From NCBI RefSeq assembly GCF_002234675.1, contig NC_019873.2, positions 7,341,158 through 7,405,157 on the forward strand: 64,000 nt of DNA, in the 5' to 3' direction. Positions 47,701 through 59,250 of this stretch are shown here, piece after piece. The position numbers and the translations under genes are program-made. Each line of letters begins with the position of its first letter. Position 1 is the stretch's first letter. The DNA comes from Oryzias latipes. Taxonomy: Eukaryota > Chordata > Actinopteri > Beloniformes > Adrianichthyidae. Below the pieces are notes generated by a model. That model was not told the origin of the DNA. It did not search any database and was given only the letters and a program-made list of their open reading frames with translations.

Positions 47701-50700
47701 AAAGGACACAATCAGAAACACAGATATCCTGTAATAACTGGTCATGGGAACAAACCCTACAGTTCATGAACATTTATATTACCTGACTTTTTTCACATTG
47801 TTACCGTCTCTTTCAGTGGATTAGTGTGTTATAAATACAGATGTCCCTGATTGGAAATTAGGTTCGATTGCATCGTTCCAGACTCGTTCTGAACTTGATG
47901 TTGCACTCCGATCAGGGATTGAATATTTATTTACTATTTATTAATGCAGCAGAATAGGGCACTAGTGTGAGCAGGAGGCAGACGAATGCAGCTCAGTGGC
48001 GTTAGTGAGATATTCACAGAATCAGAGATCCGGGATAATTAACTCTTAATAAACATTTAAAGTGTCTCTTTTGGCTGGTCTGAACTCAAACAGCAATCTA
48101 CAAAGGCATTTGAAAAGAAAAAAGATCAGATTTTTGTTTCCTCTCCATACTGCAAATAGAGAAACGGCAGTGAGGCGGCTGCCAAGGGACCGTCTACAAA
48201 GTGCCAAAAATCCATAATCTCTCCAAAAAAAAGAAAAAACGAACCGGAAAAAAAATAGAAAAGGTCATGATGATAGGAACTTGTCAAGAAATACTCATCA
48301 AATTTGTGCTACAACAACGATTTGGGTAGAAAATTATTTTTAGCCATTTTAATTGGAGCTTTAAAAGGTTCTTCTGAAGATCCTAAAACCACCGTCAACA
48401 AAATCTGAAAATGACTAATTATGACCCGTTTGTACTAGTTAATAGTTAACTACTGTTTCTAGTTGCACTATTTTTGCCTGATTCTTCAAGCTACTTCACA
48501 GAAATGCTTTGTTTAAGTGTTCAATGAAAAAAAAAGGTTCATAAATAACACATTTTTTAAATGTGTTACAAAAGTACCGGATCTGAACTGAAATTCAAAT
48601 GACTGAACTCGATTGGGACATCCCTCGTCTCTTGCATAATCTCTTTTTTCCTCAGGAATATTCCACATTAAACCAATACCTAGTTCAGAGTGTTTGTGCG
48701 ACCTGCTCACCTGTCCTTCAGGTGCTTGGCCTTGACCTGGGTCATCTGGCCACTGGAGAAGTCAAACACTTCCTCGCTGAGCAGCTTCAGGATGACCATG
48801 TTGTTCTGACAGAGGCTCTCGCTGGTGCGACTCGCCCCCACGATGTCGCTGATGAACGTGGGCCAGTGCTTGGGCCACTCCTGCTTCAGGATCTGCAGAC
48901 AGGGGCAGACGGGGTGCTGTGACTGGGATGGAGGGGGTTTGGTACATCTGCTTTACAGACATTTCTACAAACATCTCATAACAGAACAGAGTTTTTTAAC
49001 CTGCTAAATACACACAAAATGAACACAGCCCAAGTTAACTTAGCTCAGTGTTTTTCAACCTTTTTTGGGCCGTGGCACACTTAAACCTTGAAAAAAATCC
49101 AGCGACACACCAGCATCCAAAAAAAAAAGGAGAAACTCATATTCTGTATTGATCTACGGCCCCTCCACAATCTCACATGCATTTTTGAGACAATTGTGGC
49201 AGAAAAAGCTGGAAGTTGTCGTTGTTTTTTCTAAAAGATGTAATAAAAGTTAAGTTAGAAGATTTAAAAACTGTTTGAAGTGTGTTCGTTGTTTTTTCAA
49301 GACGTTTAACACGAAAACCAATTGTGCGTTGAGACGCTGTCACTGTACCCAACGCATCATGGGAGATGTAGTGTGAAAACGGCCGGAGATCATTTCTCCG
49401 AGCTTCAATTGTTTTGTTCACTTGTTCCACGGTCTGACAGCGGATTCTGCGGAAAGCTACACCACTAAAGAGGAGGTTTAGCTGGTATTTTTGTTTAAAT
49501 TGAGCGACTTTATGAGCTAAATCGGAACAAGGAAGTGAAGACTTTAACCACTTCTGATTGGTCAGACTGATGACGTGATTGAGACTCCAAGAATGATTGG
49601 TGGAGACAGTTATAGGGGCGGGACTTTTCCAAAAATGTCTGAAGCTACAGCTAAATCGCGGTTCTGTCATTCTTATCAAAATGTCTTTAATAGAATCAGA
49701 TAAACACAAAGAAAAAGTATTTTATGCTCTTTCATATTCCTAACTTCTCAGTGTTTTATCAGGGCCTGTTTGGACGAACAAAGAGCTGATTTCATGGAGA
49801 TGGGAAATGTCTTTAGATCAGTTAATGAGGGCAATTTCCCACGGCACACTTGATCATCTCCCACGGCACACTGGTTGAAAAACACTGACTTAGCTGACAG
49901 AAATGTTGGTAATAGAAAGGTCACGTGATGAGTCTTCTTGGTGAAACCATAGGGCTACAGAAAAGGGATCAGTTCTTTAAGTGCTCCTTGCACTGCTGTA
50001 GAAACTCTGCAGGCTTTTATTTTGTTTTACAGATCAAAACCATTAATAGAAAATCTACATGCAGAATTTCTGCACAGTCACACAACAACACAAAACCCAC
50101 CAGCAGCGGCCTTCTAAACACTCACTTCTTTTGCCATTTTTATTGCTGACAAACTTTAATAGAATTATGTGTTTTAAATTAAGTGCCCTTAAAAGGTTGC
50201 AAAAAAACTATCATTATTTTTGTCTTGGTGTGTGTCTTTTTTTTAATGTTTTAAACATTTTATGAACAATTTCTATTATTACTAGACTCAGTTTTAAGTC
50301 ATTTCTACAGAAGACAGGAATGGCCGTCTGCTTATATCATTTTTAGCTTGTTTTGTATAGATAAAAACCTAATAACTGGTTTGACATCAACTGTTTTTCT
50401 TGAGATGACAGAACATAATTACAGCTCGCTTTCTCCAGAAAATGGGTAATTAAGTCGTGATATTAGGAAAATGACTTTTGTCATCAAGATACATTTTTTT
50501 CTCATTTGGAGATCAGTAGAAAAGCCCGATTTTGTTTGAAATGTGAGCAGAAAGCTCTAACACAACATCATCAATTGCTGAACCTATTGATTCCTTGAGC
50601 CGTGCTCTAACTCAGGTGGAAATTGTGTGAGGTTTGTTGGTCAGAAACAACTTTTAAATCATTATTTGAGAAGATGAGCAACATTTAGAAAGCTCCAGAT

Positions 50701-53700
50701 AAAGCCTGCACCGATGTCCCACTCTCATTCAGCTTGTGATGAACAGAAACCCAAACTTTATGGGCAGAGGTTTGAAATCCCAACGACACACGGCACGGTC
50801 AGACTGAGGAGGCCTTTTAGAGGAAATTGTGAGGTGAATCTTACCTGAACAAGGATCATATTCAGCTTTCCAATGTACACTTTTTCTTTCTAAAAAGTAA
50901 GGAGACAAATACAAAGTCGTCAGATTCAGTTACACTGTAGGATCTGTCATTTCATCATCTCATTAAAGTCGGATGAAGAACACCCACTATAGTAAATGTA
51001 ATCCCTTTAAGGAATCATTTACCTTGTAATCATATAGATCACTTGTTTGGTATTAAAGATTTTGCCAGGTTGGTCAAACTGAAAAACCACAAACACATGT
51101 TTGATTTTGACCACAGATTAATTCTGGAGACGTTTTATTAAGAGTTAAAGGTGGAACTGAGGTGTCAAGTTTTCTAATTTTAGGTGGACTTTGTCCAAAT
51201 CTGGAAAGGCAAGAAATGCTTCAAATTGTTGCTATATGTTTGTGATTTTACACTAAAACAGATTGGTTTAGAATCAAAATGTATAAACACTTTAGTGAGG
51301 ATCACCTGAGTCGTTTACAAGAAGTCAAAAGCTTTAGAGCAGTGGTCCCCAACCCGCCATTTTTCGTTTTGTTCGTTCTTTTTGTTCTGTGTATCTTGTT
51401 TCTATCAGAGTGGGACTCTGTTGTTTTTGTGGATCTTTGTTTGTCTGATTATTACCTGTGGGTCTTTGTTTGTCTGATTATTTTCAGGTGTGGCTCCCAT
51501 TGGACCCAAACTGAGGGTCCTTTAAAAGCAGCATTTGGACCTCCAGCCTGTGAGAAGGTTGCTTTGCTGCAACATGTCTCCACTGCAGCTTGGCGCCCTT
51601 CTCCACCTGTTTGTTGTGTTGCACTTTGTAGTTTTGTGTTTTTGTGTTGAGGCCCACTCTGTGTAGTTTTGTTTAAGTGAAGCTGTAGGGGTGAACTGCC
51701 ATTTTCTTGGACATTTGTTTTCTCCTGTTTATGTTAGTCTAGGGAGGTTAGTGTTTTGTCATTGATTTCCCTTTTTCCATTTCCAGGTAAGATTACAGAT
51801 TTCAGTTGGGGGGTTTGTTTGTTCGTTTGGCCTTGGTTCACCCTGAAGCCTTTTTTGCCTCACCTTTAAGTTGATTATGGTTGTTATTTATTAATTTGTG
51901 AATACATTTGGTATTTTTTGTATGGAGACAGTCTTTTGGTGTTTTGGTTATTATTTTAAACTGGCAAAAACTTGACTGTTTATGTTCTGCTCCTCTAGGT
52001 CTCCCTAGACACAAGAAGGGGCGTAACTGCACAGACCGGCACCAATCTGTGAGTCCGTTTGTACCGGACCATAATAATGCACAATATTCAGCAACCAGCT
52101 GTCTAATGTTACAAGGAGGCTGCTAATAAAGTTATTCAAATGGTAGCTTCACCTTTATTGGTATTCACAAAATACCAGAGAATGTTTCTTTGTCATACCT
52201 TAAAAGATGGACGAGGCTGATTTTGTAGTTTCCACTTTGACGGTTATGGGTTAATGGACAATCTGTCACATTTTAATAGTTTCTACACAAAATCTAGTTT
52301 ACAAAACATGTTTAAAGCAGCTGCAGATATTTTTACAGAGGATGAAGATAAACTTTGTCCTCAAAACATAAACCGAAGGTCTACTTCAGCCCACCTACAG
52401 GCCCATTTGTGAAAATATTGTCTGACACTAAAGCAGACCATGGCCTGAAAAAGGTTGGAGTACCAGGGTATTAGAGGAAAGAGCTATTCCAGCGACAAAA
52501 CAAGTCTGCTCTGCTTTTTACTCTAGTATCCTTTATTTCACTTTTGGAAAAGTGACTTATTTTGTCCCATTTCTTGAATGTTCTACCTGTATTAGGTCCA
52601 GTTCAATGAGCGTCATCTCCCGGTTCACTCACCTCTACATTTGATGCATCTGACGAAGTCTTGATAATGAGTCCAACAACATACTTTTTAATACCTAACA
52701 AATACATAAAGACATCGGAAAGGGAATGTTAAACGCGCGTCAATCAAGCATCCACAGCAACATATCCTGACATGACCAGCTGCCTGGAGCACTTTATCAG
52801 TAACCCTCACACACTCTGCTGGCATTTCATTTGCTAATTCTGCCAATTTGATCCAGAATTTGTTCACACACAAGCGGGTGTGGTCCTCCATTTTTAACAC
52901 TGTTGCACAACATGTTGGTAAGCATATGGATGTGGACTGCAACTGCCACTGAACTCCTACAGGGCAAAAGAGGTTTTGGGGCGGGTTCAGTGGAAGTTGA
53001 AGCCTTTCTTGAAGCTCTCACAGTCAACATATGCAATGTGAGCAGAGCTTCTTAAAACACTGTGTTTTCAGCTCCCTTGCATTTGCTTCTGCACTGCAGC
53101 TAAACTGAAAAACTGTGTGCTGGGGTGTAGTGAGAGGAGCCGAAAACGAGGCAATACTCTGACACAAGGGGGAAAAGACATACTTGCCGGTCGCCCTGCT
53201 CTGGGTTTGCCACTTGAACAAAATTCAGGCATCTACGGTCAGAAGCAGGTAAGTCTTAGGTCAATGGGAAAAATGAATTTTTAGCAAAATTATAGAAGAA
53301 TGGAGGGAGGCAGAATCAACCGATTTGACAATGATTATGAATTATTACTGCCCTTCGCTGATACAAGAGAAAAACGGACGGCAATTTTCAGCCATCTGTA
53401 TTTTGTCACCAACAGAGCTAGAAAACAGTGCAATTGGCAATTAGGCAAGAATTAAAGTCAGCTTACATGTTTGATCAAAATGACTGGATCATTACATGGA
53501 AATGTTCCTCTTTAGAAGTGTGAAACGGTGTCAACAAATGAAAAGGCAGAAAATGTGCATCTATTCATAAACATCCAGATTCCGTTTGAAGTTCTAGCTT
53601 TTCAAAATAAGACTTTTGTCGGCTTTTTACTGGCAAGCAGTGCAAACTAAGGGACGCATGGGAGGGATTACAGTCTCGTGCTGCCAAAGCGACTATGGCA

Positions 53701-56597
53701 GCACCATCTAACTTAAAGAAAAGCATTAAGGGTGAGGATTACAGGAGGGTTTAGCATTTTGAAAGTACTCCAAACAAAGCCGAAATCTTTCCGCCGTACG
53801 CCTTGAAAGATGCCCCTCACAAAGCTCAGGAAAATCTGGGTGTTTTTGGTCATTTTCTTCCTGAACTAGCTGCTGAAGTGCAATATTGAACCTCTTTGCA
53901 GCAATCAGGCCAAGCCAGTCAAGCAGAAAACAAACCAGAAGTCTTAGTGGGGTAATAGTCTTCAACATGGCAACCGCACTTCACATTAAAACAAAAACAA
54001 AAAAGAAGGAACACTCAACAGCAAACACCCCCCTCAGCCCCCCACTAGATAAGTACTTTGTACTTTTACCTTCACATTGATTTCGAGGAAGAATCTTCCA
54101 TCGTGCTTTGATAACCGTTTCCAATATCTGAAGAGCATAGTACTGCAACATACAGGCAGGCGAGAGAGGTTAATTCCTGTTTCTTTGCACGTTTATTTCA
54201 AGACATTTACTGCACATCTGAATTGTTTTTTTTTAAGTAAACTTATTCCAGAACACAGCATAAGCCCCATGTTTGTAACCTCACACACAGTCATGAAAAT
54301 GGGCCAGAACAAAGAACCAGGCTGAGCTCTGGTTGTTCCCAGTGAGGCGGGTGACTTCAGTGATGTTTTTGAATCAAAATAAAGGGAGCAACAAAAACTG
54401 AACAAGAAGAATTAGGTTAAAGAACTAAACTAAATGCACCTAGCAGCTTAGTGTTTGGAACCTAGATAACCTTTAGTCCAAATTTTGACTTGAATGTTTA
54501 GGGTATTGAATGAATGGAATAAGGGAAGTGCTGGTGTTATTACCAAAACACAAACCTTGTTTACTTGTCTATCCTTTACAGGTTCTTTCGCTTTAAACTG
54601 ACGCTGACCAAAGCCAACAGCACATCAATGTACAAGGTGTAAAATGTGAATGTCATTCAGAGCCACCGATGACAAACAAGCCAAGGTGGCTCCAGACTTT
54701 GGATCCATCTTGTCATTTTCTTTAGGTTGTCATTATGTGTCGAGTGCCCATAAAGGGCCCATGGGAGAAGGATGCAGAGAGCATCAAAACATGGATAAAA
54801 CACTTTATTTCATTGTCTAAAATACTGAAATATGACAACAACTAGAGTAGACTTCATAGCTTAAACACAGCATCCCCTCACTTTTTAAATCATGTTCATT
54901 GATGATGCATCTTATCCAAAGATGAATGATCATTTTTAGTTCTGCTTGGGTTAATTTGGTCTAAATAGCTCAGGAGTAGTTAACTAAGGTTGTATATCTT
55001 CCATGTAATGAATGCTCACTTTAGAGTAGACCTAGCAGGAAGTGCCATGTTGGCAGTCATCCATCTGAAGAACATCTTAATGTACCTCCTAAAACTGTTT
55101 CTGTTAATCTACACAAACCGGTCTAAAATACTTGTTTTTTTTTTATTAAATAAAAACTGGGAGAAAGATGTAAAAACAGGGAAACAATCTGACTTTTACT
55201 ATACACTATTGCTTTTTTTTTTTTAAATTGAAGAGAAAGTTTTTGACTGGCTCATTTTTCATTTATTTTGAAAATGTTTCAAGTACATTAATTTTCAGAT
55301 TAAAGGCATGTGCTACACACCATGCAGAAACACGAAAAGATATTTTCTGTCACCCATCAACTGTGTGACATTTATAGGTATTATGGGAAAGCGGTTTTAA
55401 ATTGCACAATTGGCCGTTTTTCTGCACAAACTACCATAAGAAGCAAAAACTACTGAATGAGTTTGCATGCCGGTTCTTATTTAGAGCATTTTTGTCTGAA
55501 CGGTAATTAAAAGGAAAGGAACAATGTCTTCTGACTGTTTCTATGTATCAGATCTTGAAGCATTTTCTGCTTAATGATACAGATGATATGAAAGTTAACC
55601 AACAGAATTTATATAACAGAAATTCAAGAAGAAAGGTAAACCTTGTGGAGGTCTACCATCAAACTCCATCTGTGTCCAGAGGCACAAGATGAAGCATCAA
55701 TTTTCTTCCTATCACAAGTCATAAAAAACCAGTTGTTAAAGTCAAACAGTCAGAACTTTGATTTTTCATTGATACACACATGGATTTAATGGCTAACAAG
55801 GACAGCACGAATTTAACTCTCATTAAAAAGTGTTTTTTTTAAATCTAACATGTAAAGAAAGCATTCATCTCAAACAAAATGTACTTTTTGATGCTGATAT
55901 TGCGGTTAGACTAAGAAATGAGGGAATCCTTGTGCCAGTTGTGATTAAACTTCTTATTTTGTACTTTTTTGCACTAATGTTTGAATTCTTAGTAAAAGTA
56001 AATCAAACTGTAACCAGGAAGTTCACGTTTTACCTTATTTGTTATCAACTCATTTGTGTCAACTATTACAAGTAAGAAAAAAAAACACTGGCAGTGCTGT
56101 GTTGGTCTGAATAGTTCAGTCGCAGAATGAATAAGACACATACAGATGATGCTGCTGAAAGCAAATGAGTCGACATCGTTGAATCCTAAAATAGGCTATA
56201 GATAATACATTTGCTTGCTTACTTTGGTGTTCATGTTCTGAGAGAACTCCAGGATGGTGTCCACTCGTGTCCATGCATCAGGGTGCTCTTTTAAGTGTGT
56301 CAGCACCTCTTGCGCCATTCTTTGCTGTAAAAATCAAAGTTATGAAGTCCTGCAGGCTGTGAAAAAGCCTAAAATGTACACATCACACCTCGATAATGTA
56401 AAAATAATCCGTGTCACAAGCAGACTGTGGCTATAATCCGACCGTTAACAATACAAAAGAACCCAACATACCTGAGGTCCGACGCCATGATATAGACAGT
56501 TCACCACATTGTCCAGTAGGTTGATATCCAATTTCTGGTTGAAGTCCAGCAGCTGCTGTGCTGCATGGTCTGCTAACATTGTCATAACTGCTGGCAT
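38708..56597 (-). CDS. xpo1: Exportin-1 (CRM1), nuclear export receptor
   Basis: Coding exons in gene order: 56597-56472, 56324-56223, 54142-54070, 52694-52633, 50889-50845, 48892-48711, 47698-47650, 47539-47420, 47328-47200, 47128-46970, 46811-46614, 46240-46102, 45015-44834, 43531-43375, 42552-42389, 42296-42162, 42078-41895, 41274-41168, 41079-40885, 40797-40629, 40189-40055, 39951-39792, 39715-39619, 38854-38708. Lengths sum to 3216 nt, 1071 residues plus stop, the same as human XPO1. It exports leucine-rich NES cargo with RanGTP through nuclear pores. Start [20 protein letters not shown]; then the importin-beta N-terminal segment ([32 protein letters not shown]); HEAT repeats throughout, including the cargo groove with [15 protein letters not shown]-terminal [11 protein letters not shown]. 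An upstream 5' UTR exon joins at acceptor 56604-56606. All splice sites are GT-AG. No frameshift or lost residue seen. Confidence 0.98.
39104..39155. repeat. Short palindromic TTAA-MITE derivative
   Basis: A 17-base arm CTTGTGCTCTCTTGTGG at 39108-39124 and its exact reverse complement at 39138-39154 flank a 13-base spacer. The left flank TTAACCC matches the MITE terminus. It lies in the xpo1 intron between 38854 and 39619. Confidence 0.8.
42617..43224. mobile_element. hAT-type MITE with 8-bp target duplication
   Basis: Left terminus TAGGCCTGCACAATAT and right terminus ATATCGTGCAGCCCTA are inverted repeats with two mismatches. The flanks are an exact 8-bp duplication, GTTCAAGG (42609-42616 and 43225-43232), the hallmark of hAT insertion. 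Both ends are rich in ATCGTTATCGCAATAT-type phrases. No transposase frame. It lies in the xpo1 intron between 42552 and 43375. Confidence 0.88.
42844..43036. mobile_element. Nested palindromic element inside the hAT MITE
   Basis: The left arm TTAACCCTGGTCCTGAAAAG, continuing to about 42892, is matched by the reverse complement at about 42987-43036 (ending CTTGAGGACCAGGGTTAG). Arms are about 48 bases with scattered mismatches. It sits within the 42617-43224 element, so it inserted later or was carried with it. Confidence 0.65.
43514..43516 (-). other. xpo1: xpo1 Cys528 codon
   Basis: TGC codon for residue 528, counted from the 522 complete codons in the preceding exons. This is the conserved cysteine in the NES-binding groove that leptomycin B and selinexor modify in human XPO1. 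Its presence predicts drug sensitivity. Confidence 0.9.
44165..44540. repeat. TGTAATTTCCAGACTATAG repeat in xpo1 intron
   Basis: Starts TACTGTAATTTCCAGACTATAG followed by GCGCACCTGATTATAAGC, the form of a common fish repeat terminus. A related unit starts at 45315 (GACTGTATTTTCCACACTGTAG). Right edge uncertain. Confidence 0.35.
45315..45640. repeat. Related TGTATTTTCCACACTGTAG repeat
   Basis: Resembles the left terminus at 44165 and contains GTCATATAATCTGGAGC and a possible complementary end near AACCTTATAGTTTGGTGTG. Non-coding; boundaries weak. Confidence 0.3.
49046..49887. mobile_element. hAT-type element with 8-bp target duplication
   Basis: Left terminus CAGTGTTTTTCAACC and right terminus GGTTGAAAAACACTG are perfect inverted repeats of 15 bases. 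Flanks are an exact 8-bp duplication, ACTTAGCT (49038-49045 and 49888-49895). A GTGGCACAC/CACGGCACAC sub-terminal repeat follows each end. The 842-bp interior has an open frame (minus, 49173-49709) without recognisable transposase motifs. It lies in the xpo1 intron between 48892 and 50845. Confidence 0.88.
51343..52466. mobile_element. CAGTGGTCCCCAACC-type hAT-like element
   Basis: Begins GCAGTGGTCCCCAACC and ends CCTGAAAAAGGTTGGAGTACC, degenerate complementary termini. The distal part matches 6066-6500, while the proximal part (51360-52040) is different, T-rich sequence, so one of the copies is mosaic. It lies in the xpo1 intron between 50889 and 52633. Confidence 0.5.
53726..53968 (-). other. 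Orphan open frame in xpo1 intron
   Basis: An 80-codon frame on the xpo1-sense strand reads [20 protein letters not shown] then [20 protein letters not shown]. Composition is protein-like, with an amphipathic Lys/Glu-rich middle. It is between xpo1 exons 54070 and 52694, has no matching xpo1 sequence and no recognised family. Together with the nearby frames at 52688-53221 it could be a decayed transposase fragment, or chance. Confidence 0.2.
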
Positions 56598-56679
56598 AGA
56601 GGTCTGTGGCAAGGACATCGAAGGGGGGGGGGGCATGAGTGTTTAGGATAGGTTAAATGGGGATGTCGTGAACTAGCCG

Positions 56680-57231
56680 TTAAAGACCCACCCTGATTGT
56701 CTTTTGATCTATTTTAAAAGTGTTCCCAGTGGTCTTTCAATTACAATTGTGCCACTTTTAGCCAAAATTTAAAAGACAAAACAAAAAACTTATTTTCTAG
56801 GACATAGTTTCTACTGGACTGCTGCTGGGGAGTAAGCCCGCCCTCATTTCCCATCACTCATCTGTTTACATGTCTCCAGCTAGCTTACAGCCCCCAACAC
56901 AACATGAGTAGTGCAACAAAATGGCGATCAATACTGCAGCCGTACAGTTTTGAGTGAGATTCCAGCTCAGACGAGGAAACCAAAGACGTTCATGGATCTA
57001 TTTGTCTGAAGTGGATGCATCAGAACGGAGCAGGGAGCTTGCGGCTTGGCGTTGTGGTCACATAAACAAGATTTTTCAAATGGCCGTTTTGTTTTTCTTC
57101 TGCTCCAGATTCAAAAGGATTTGGTTAAACAAATGCTATTTTAAGCTTAATTTTCTTCATACATGTCCATCATGCGAAAAAGGCCACAAGAAGATGTTAA
57201 AAACATCATTTTCATAGGAGTGGGTCTTTAA
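56680..57231. mobile_element. GACCCACTC-type inverted-repeat element, best copy
   Basis: Termini TTAAAGACCCACC and GAGTGGGTCTTTAA are inverted repeats. At about 552 bp this is the most complete copy in the window and is related to the copies listed at 2767, 3828, 11600, 15297, 34068 and 38930. Internal frames (for example 56954-57217) are not genes. The terminal TTAA may be the target site. Confidence 0.7.
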
Positions 57232-57522
57232 CACACAAACTTACACTTAAACACACCAAATCAAGGTAAAAACAGATCCATCTCTGCCATATGTATGCCA
57301 ATAAGTGCTTTAGGTATGGTTGTTGAAATAAAATAGTAACATTGTAAAAACTTCAACATAGATAATCAACTCTATTTAGTAGTTTTAAGACTTCTAGCAG
57401 CAGCCAACTATATAAAATACAAGGGAAAAAATGTCAAAGAATATAAATAAACCACCAAACAGGTGGGATTATAGACTTAAGGACTGTTGCATAGATGCAC
57501 ATTCAATCCTGAGATCCAGTGT

Positions 57523-57737
57523 GCCCTTAGCAAAGTAGTACACTTTATGTTAATTCTATTAAGTATAAATATAGCGAGTATACTACTACAGACCATGTAG
57601 TGTAGGAAATATATTAACTGAAAACGTCTTAAGAATAAGTAGGAGCATCTTAAGTTTACAAAACATACATAATATATGAAACATAAAGTTCAAGCATATT
57701 ACCTCTCTTTTAATCTAGTACTACTTTTTGTTAAGGG
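57523..57737. mobile_element. CCCTTAGCA inverted-repeat MITE, copy 2
   Basis: Starts CCCTTAGCAAAGTAGTACAC and ends GTACTACTTTTTGTTAAGGG, inverted repeats of about 18 bases with drift. Related to 19292-19510 through TATACTACTACAGACC. About 215 bp. Confidence 0.65.
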
Positions 57738-59094
57738 TGCAGTTATGAGGGCATATTGTTAGGAGAAATAAAAATACACAATAAGCAAAAGAAGGTTAAC
57801 TTAAAACCATCTGTTTTCTACTCTTCTGTATAAAGTTTTGGGGAACCACGTGCCGGATACACAAACCGACGTCATGTTGTTTACATCCGCAAGTGATGGA
57901 ATTCACTATCCCAGATACTTCGGGGAAACCCGAATAACGGATGGATTTTTGGGGATGGGGTTGTATAAGCGATGATAGTAGTAACAGAAGGCAGAGCAAC
58001 GCCGTTGTAAACAGTGTGCCAGTGGCAGCAGCGTGTCTTACACACTCTGCTAAAATTAGCTGGAGAAGTACGCTGCATTTCCAGCTAGTGGATGGCGCGT
58101 GCATGATCAAATCACATGTGGTCCTTCACGTTCTCGCTCCAACCACTCCCACCAAGGATGCCAGACGCGGAGGACGTCCATACATTTGCTTTTAGACGGG
58201 CAGCTTTTGCCTGCGCAGCCTCTGGAAGTTAATGTGTCACCGAGTGGCTGCAGTCCGCGGCGAGAGGACTTTTCTTTCTGTCTTAATTATTATTATTAGC
58301 AGCGTTTTAGACAGTTAGCACGCGCCACCGCGGAGCACCTAGCAACATCAACTGAACATCCGCTCTGATCACGCACTCGAGTGATGCTGCCTTGGTGGGA
58401 GAGGCAAGGATTTTAATCAGGTTGCGTTTGGGTACTTATTGATTAACGAATTAGCACGTAACCTTCTCCAATGCACTTACTGAATATTTTTGGTTTACTT
58501 TGCAATATCTTAACTGTTGGCTCAGTCATTCATCTTACGGAGGTAAATGCTAGCTAGCGGCGAGCTAGTTATTCCATAGATTTACAATAGCATCATGTAT
58601 TTTCAAAAAGAAAAAAGGCGCAATGACAGTCTGTGCAGGTTTCGTAGTTCAAAGCCTAAAGCAACAAAAAATTGCATTTGGTTCACTGCAAACACAAAGC
58701 CAGAAATAGTTCATACTGCATGGCAGGGTTGTAGTTGACTCCAGTTACCTACCTAATGTCCAAGGCTCTGACTCAAAAGAGTGGCGTTTGCCCCCCAAAA
58801 AAGCTACAAGATAGTGGATACTTCAGTACCACTGTTGACAGGGGAACAAAATACCAATATTGTAACGTTGCCTATGATCCAGCTCCAGCAGTGAGGGATG
58901 TCTGGCTGGCAAGAATTACTACTGTAGACTAAGCTACTACTACGGCAAACTTTGCATTTTATCACTCCGAAACATTTTAAAGAAACAAATAAAACTTAAT
59001 TTAGTAATTAATCGTCACTCTAGTGAATTTCCAGTCGGGCGGTGTAGATGTTGTGTGCCTGCGCCTCCTATCCTCTCTCAAGCAACTAACTCAC

Positions 59095-59250
59095 AACCGG
59101 TTGAAACCGGTTCAGACTGGGAGATTCCATCTCGGTTTAGTTTTCAGCCGATGGCGCCGCGCAAAGTTTGGACCAAGGATACGCCCACAGCGAGAGCTGA
59201 TTGGCTGCTATTTTGGCGGAGAGTCGTTACCTCTGCTCTCATTGGATAAC
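59095..59250 (-). promoter_or_regulatory. xpo1: Candidate xpo1 promoter and first exon
   Basis: On the xpo1 strand there are two CCAAT boxes (reverse of ATTGG at 59241-59245 and 59200-59204, 41 bases apart), an E2F-like CCGCCAAAA (59211-59219) between them, then two AACCGGTT palindromes (59105-59112 and 59095-59102). A GTGAGTT donor follows at 59094, suitable for a 5' UTR exon spliced to the acceptor at 56604. Human XPO1 is known to be driven by NF-Y at CCAAT boxes with Sp1. The transcription start is not determined. Confidence 0.5.

Larger units (their letters stand above)
56604..59094. other. xpo1 5' UTR intron
   Basis: About 2.5 kb upstream of the xpo1 coding start with no coding exon seen. 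Contains the GACCCACTC element at 56680-57231, a MITE at 57523-57737 and a GC-richer stretch near 57840-58360 that could hold an alternative promoter or exon. Confidence 0.4.
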
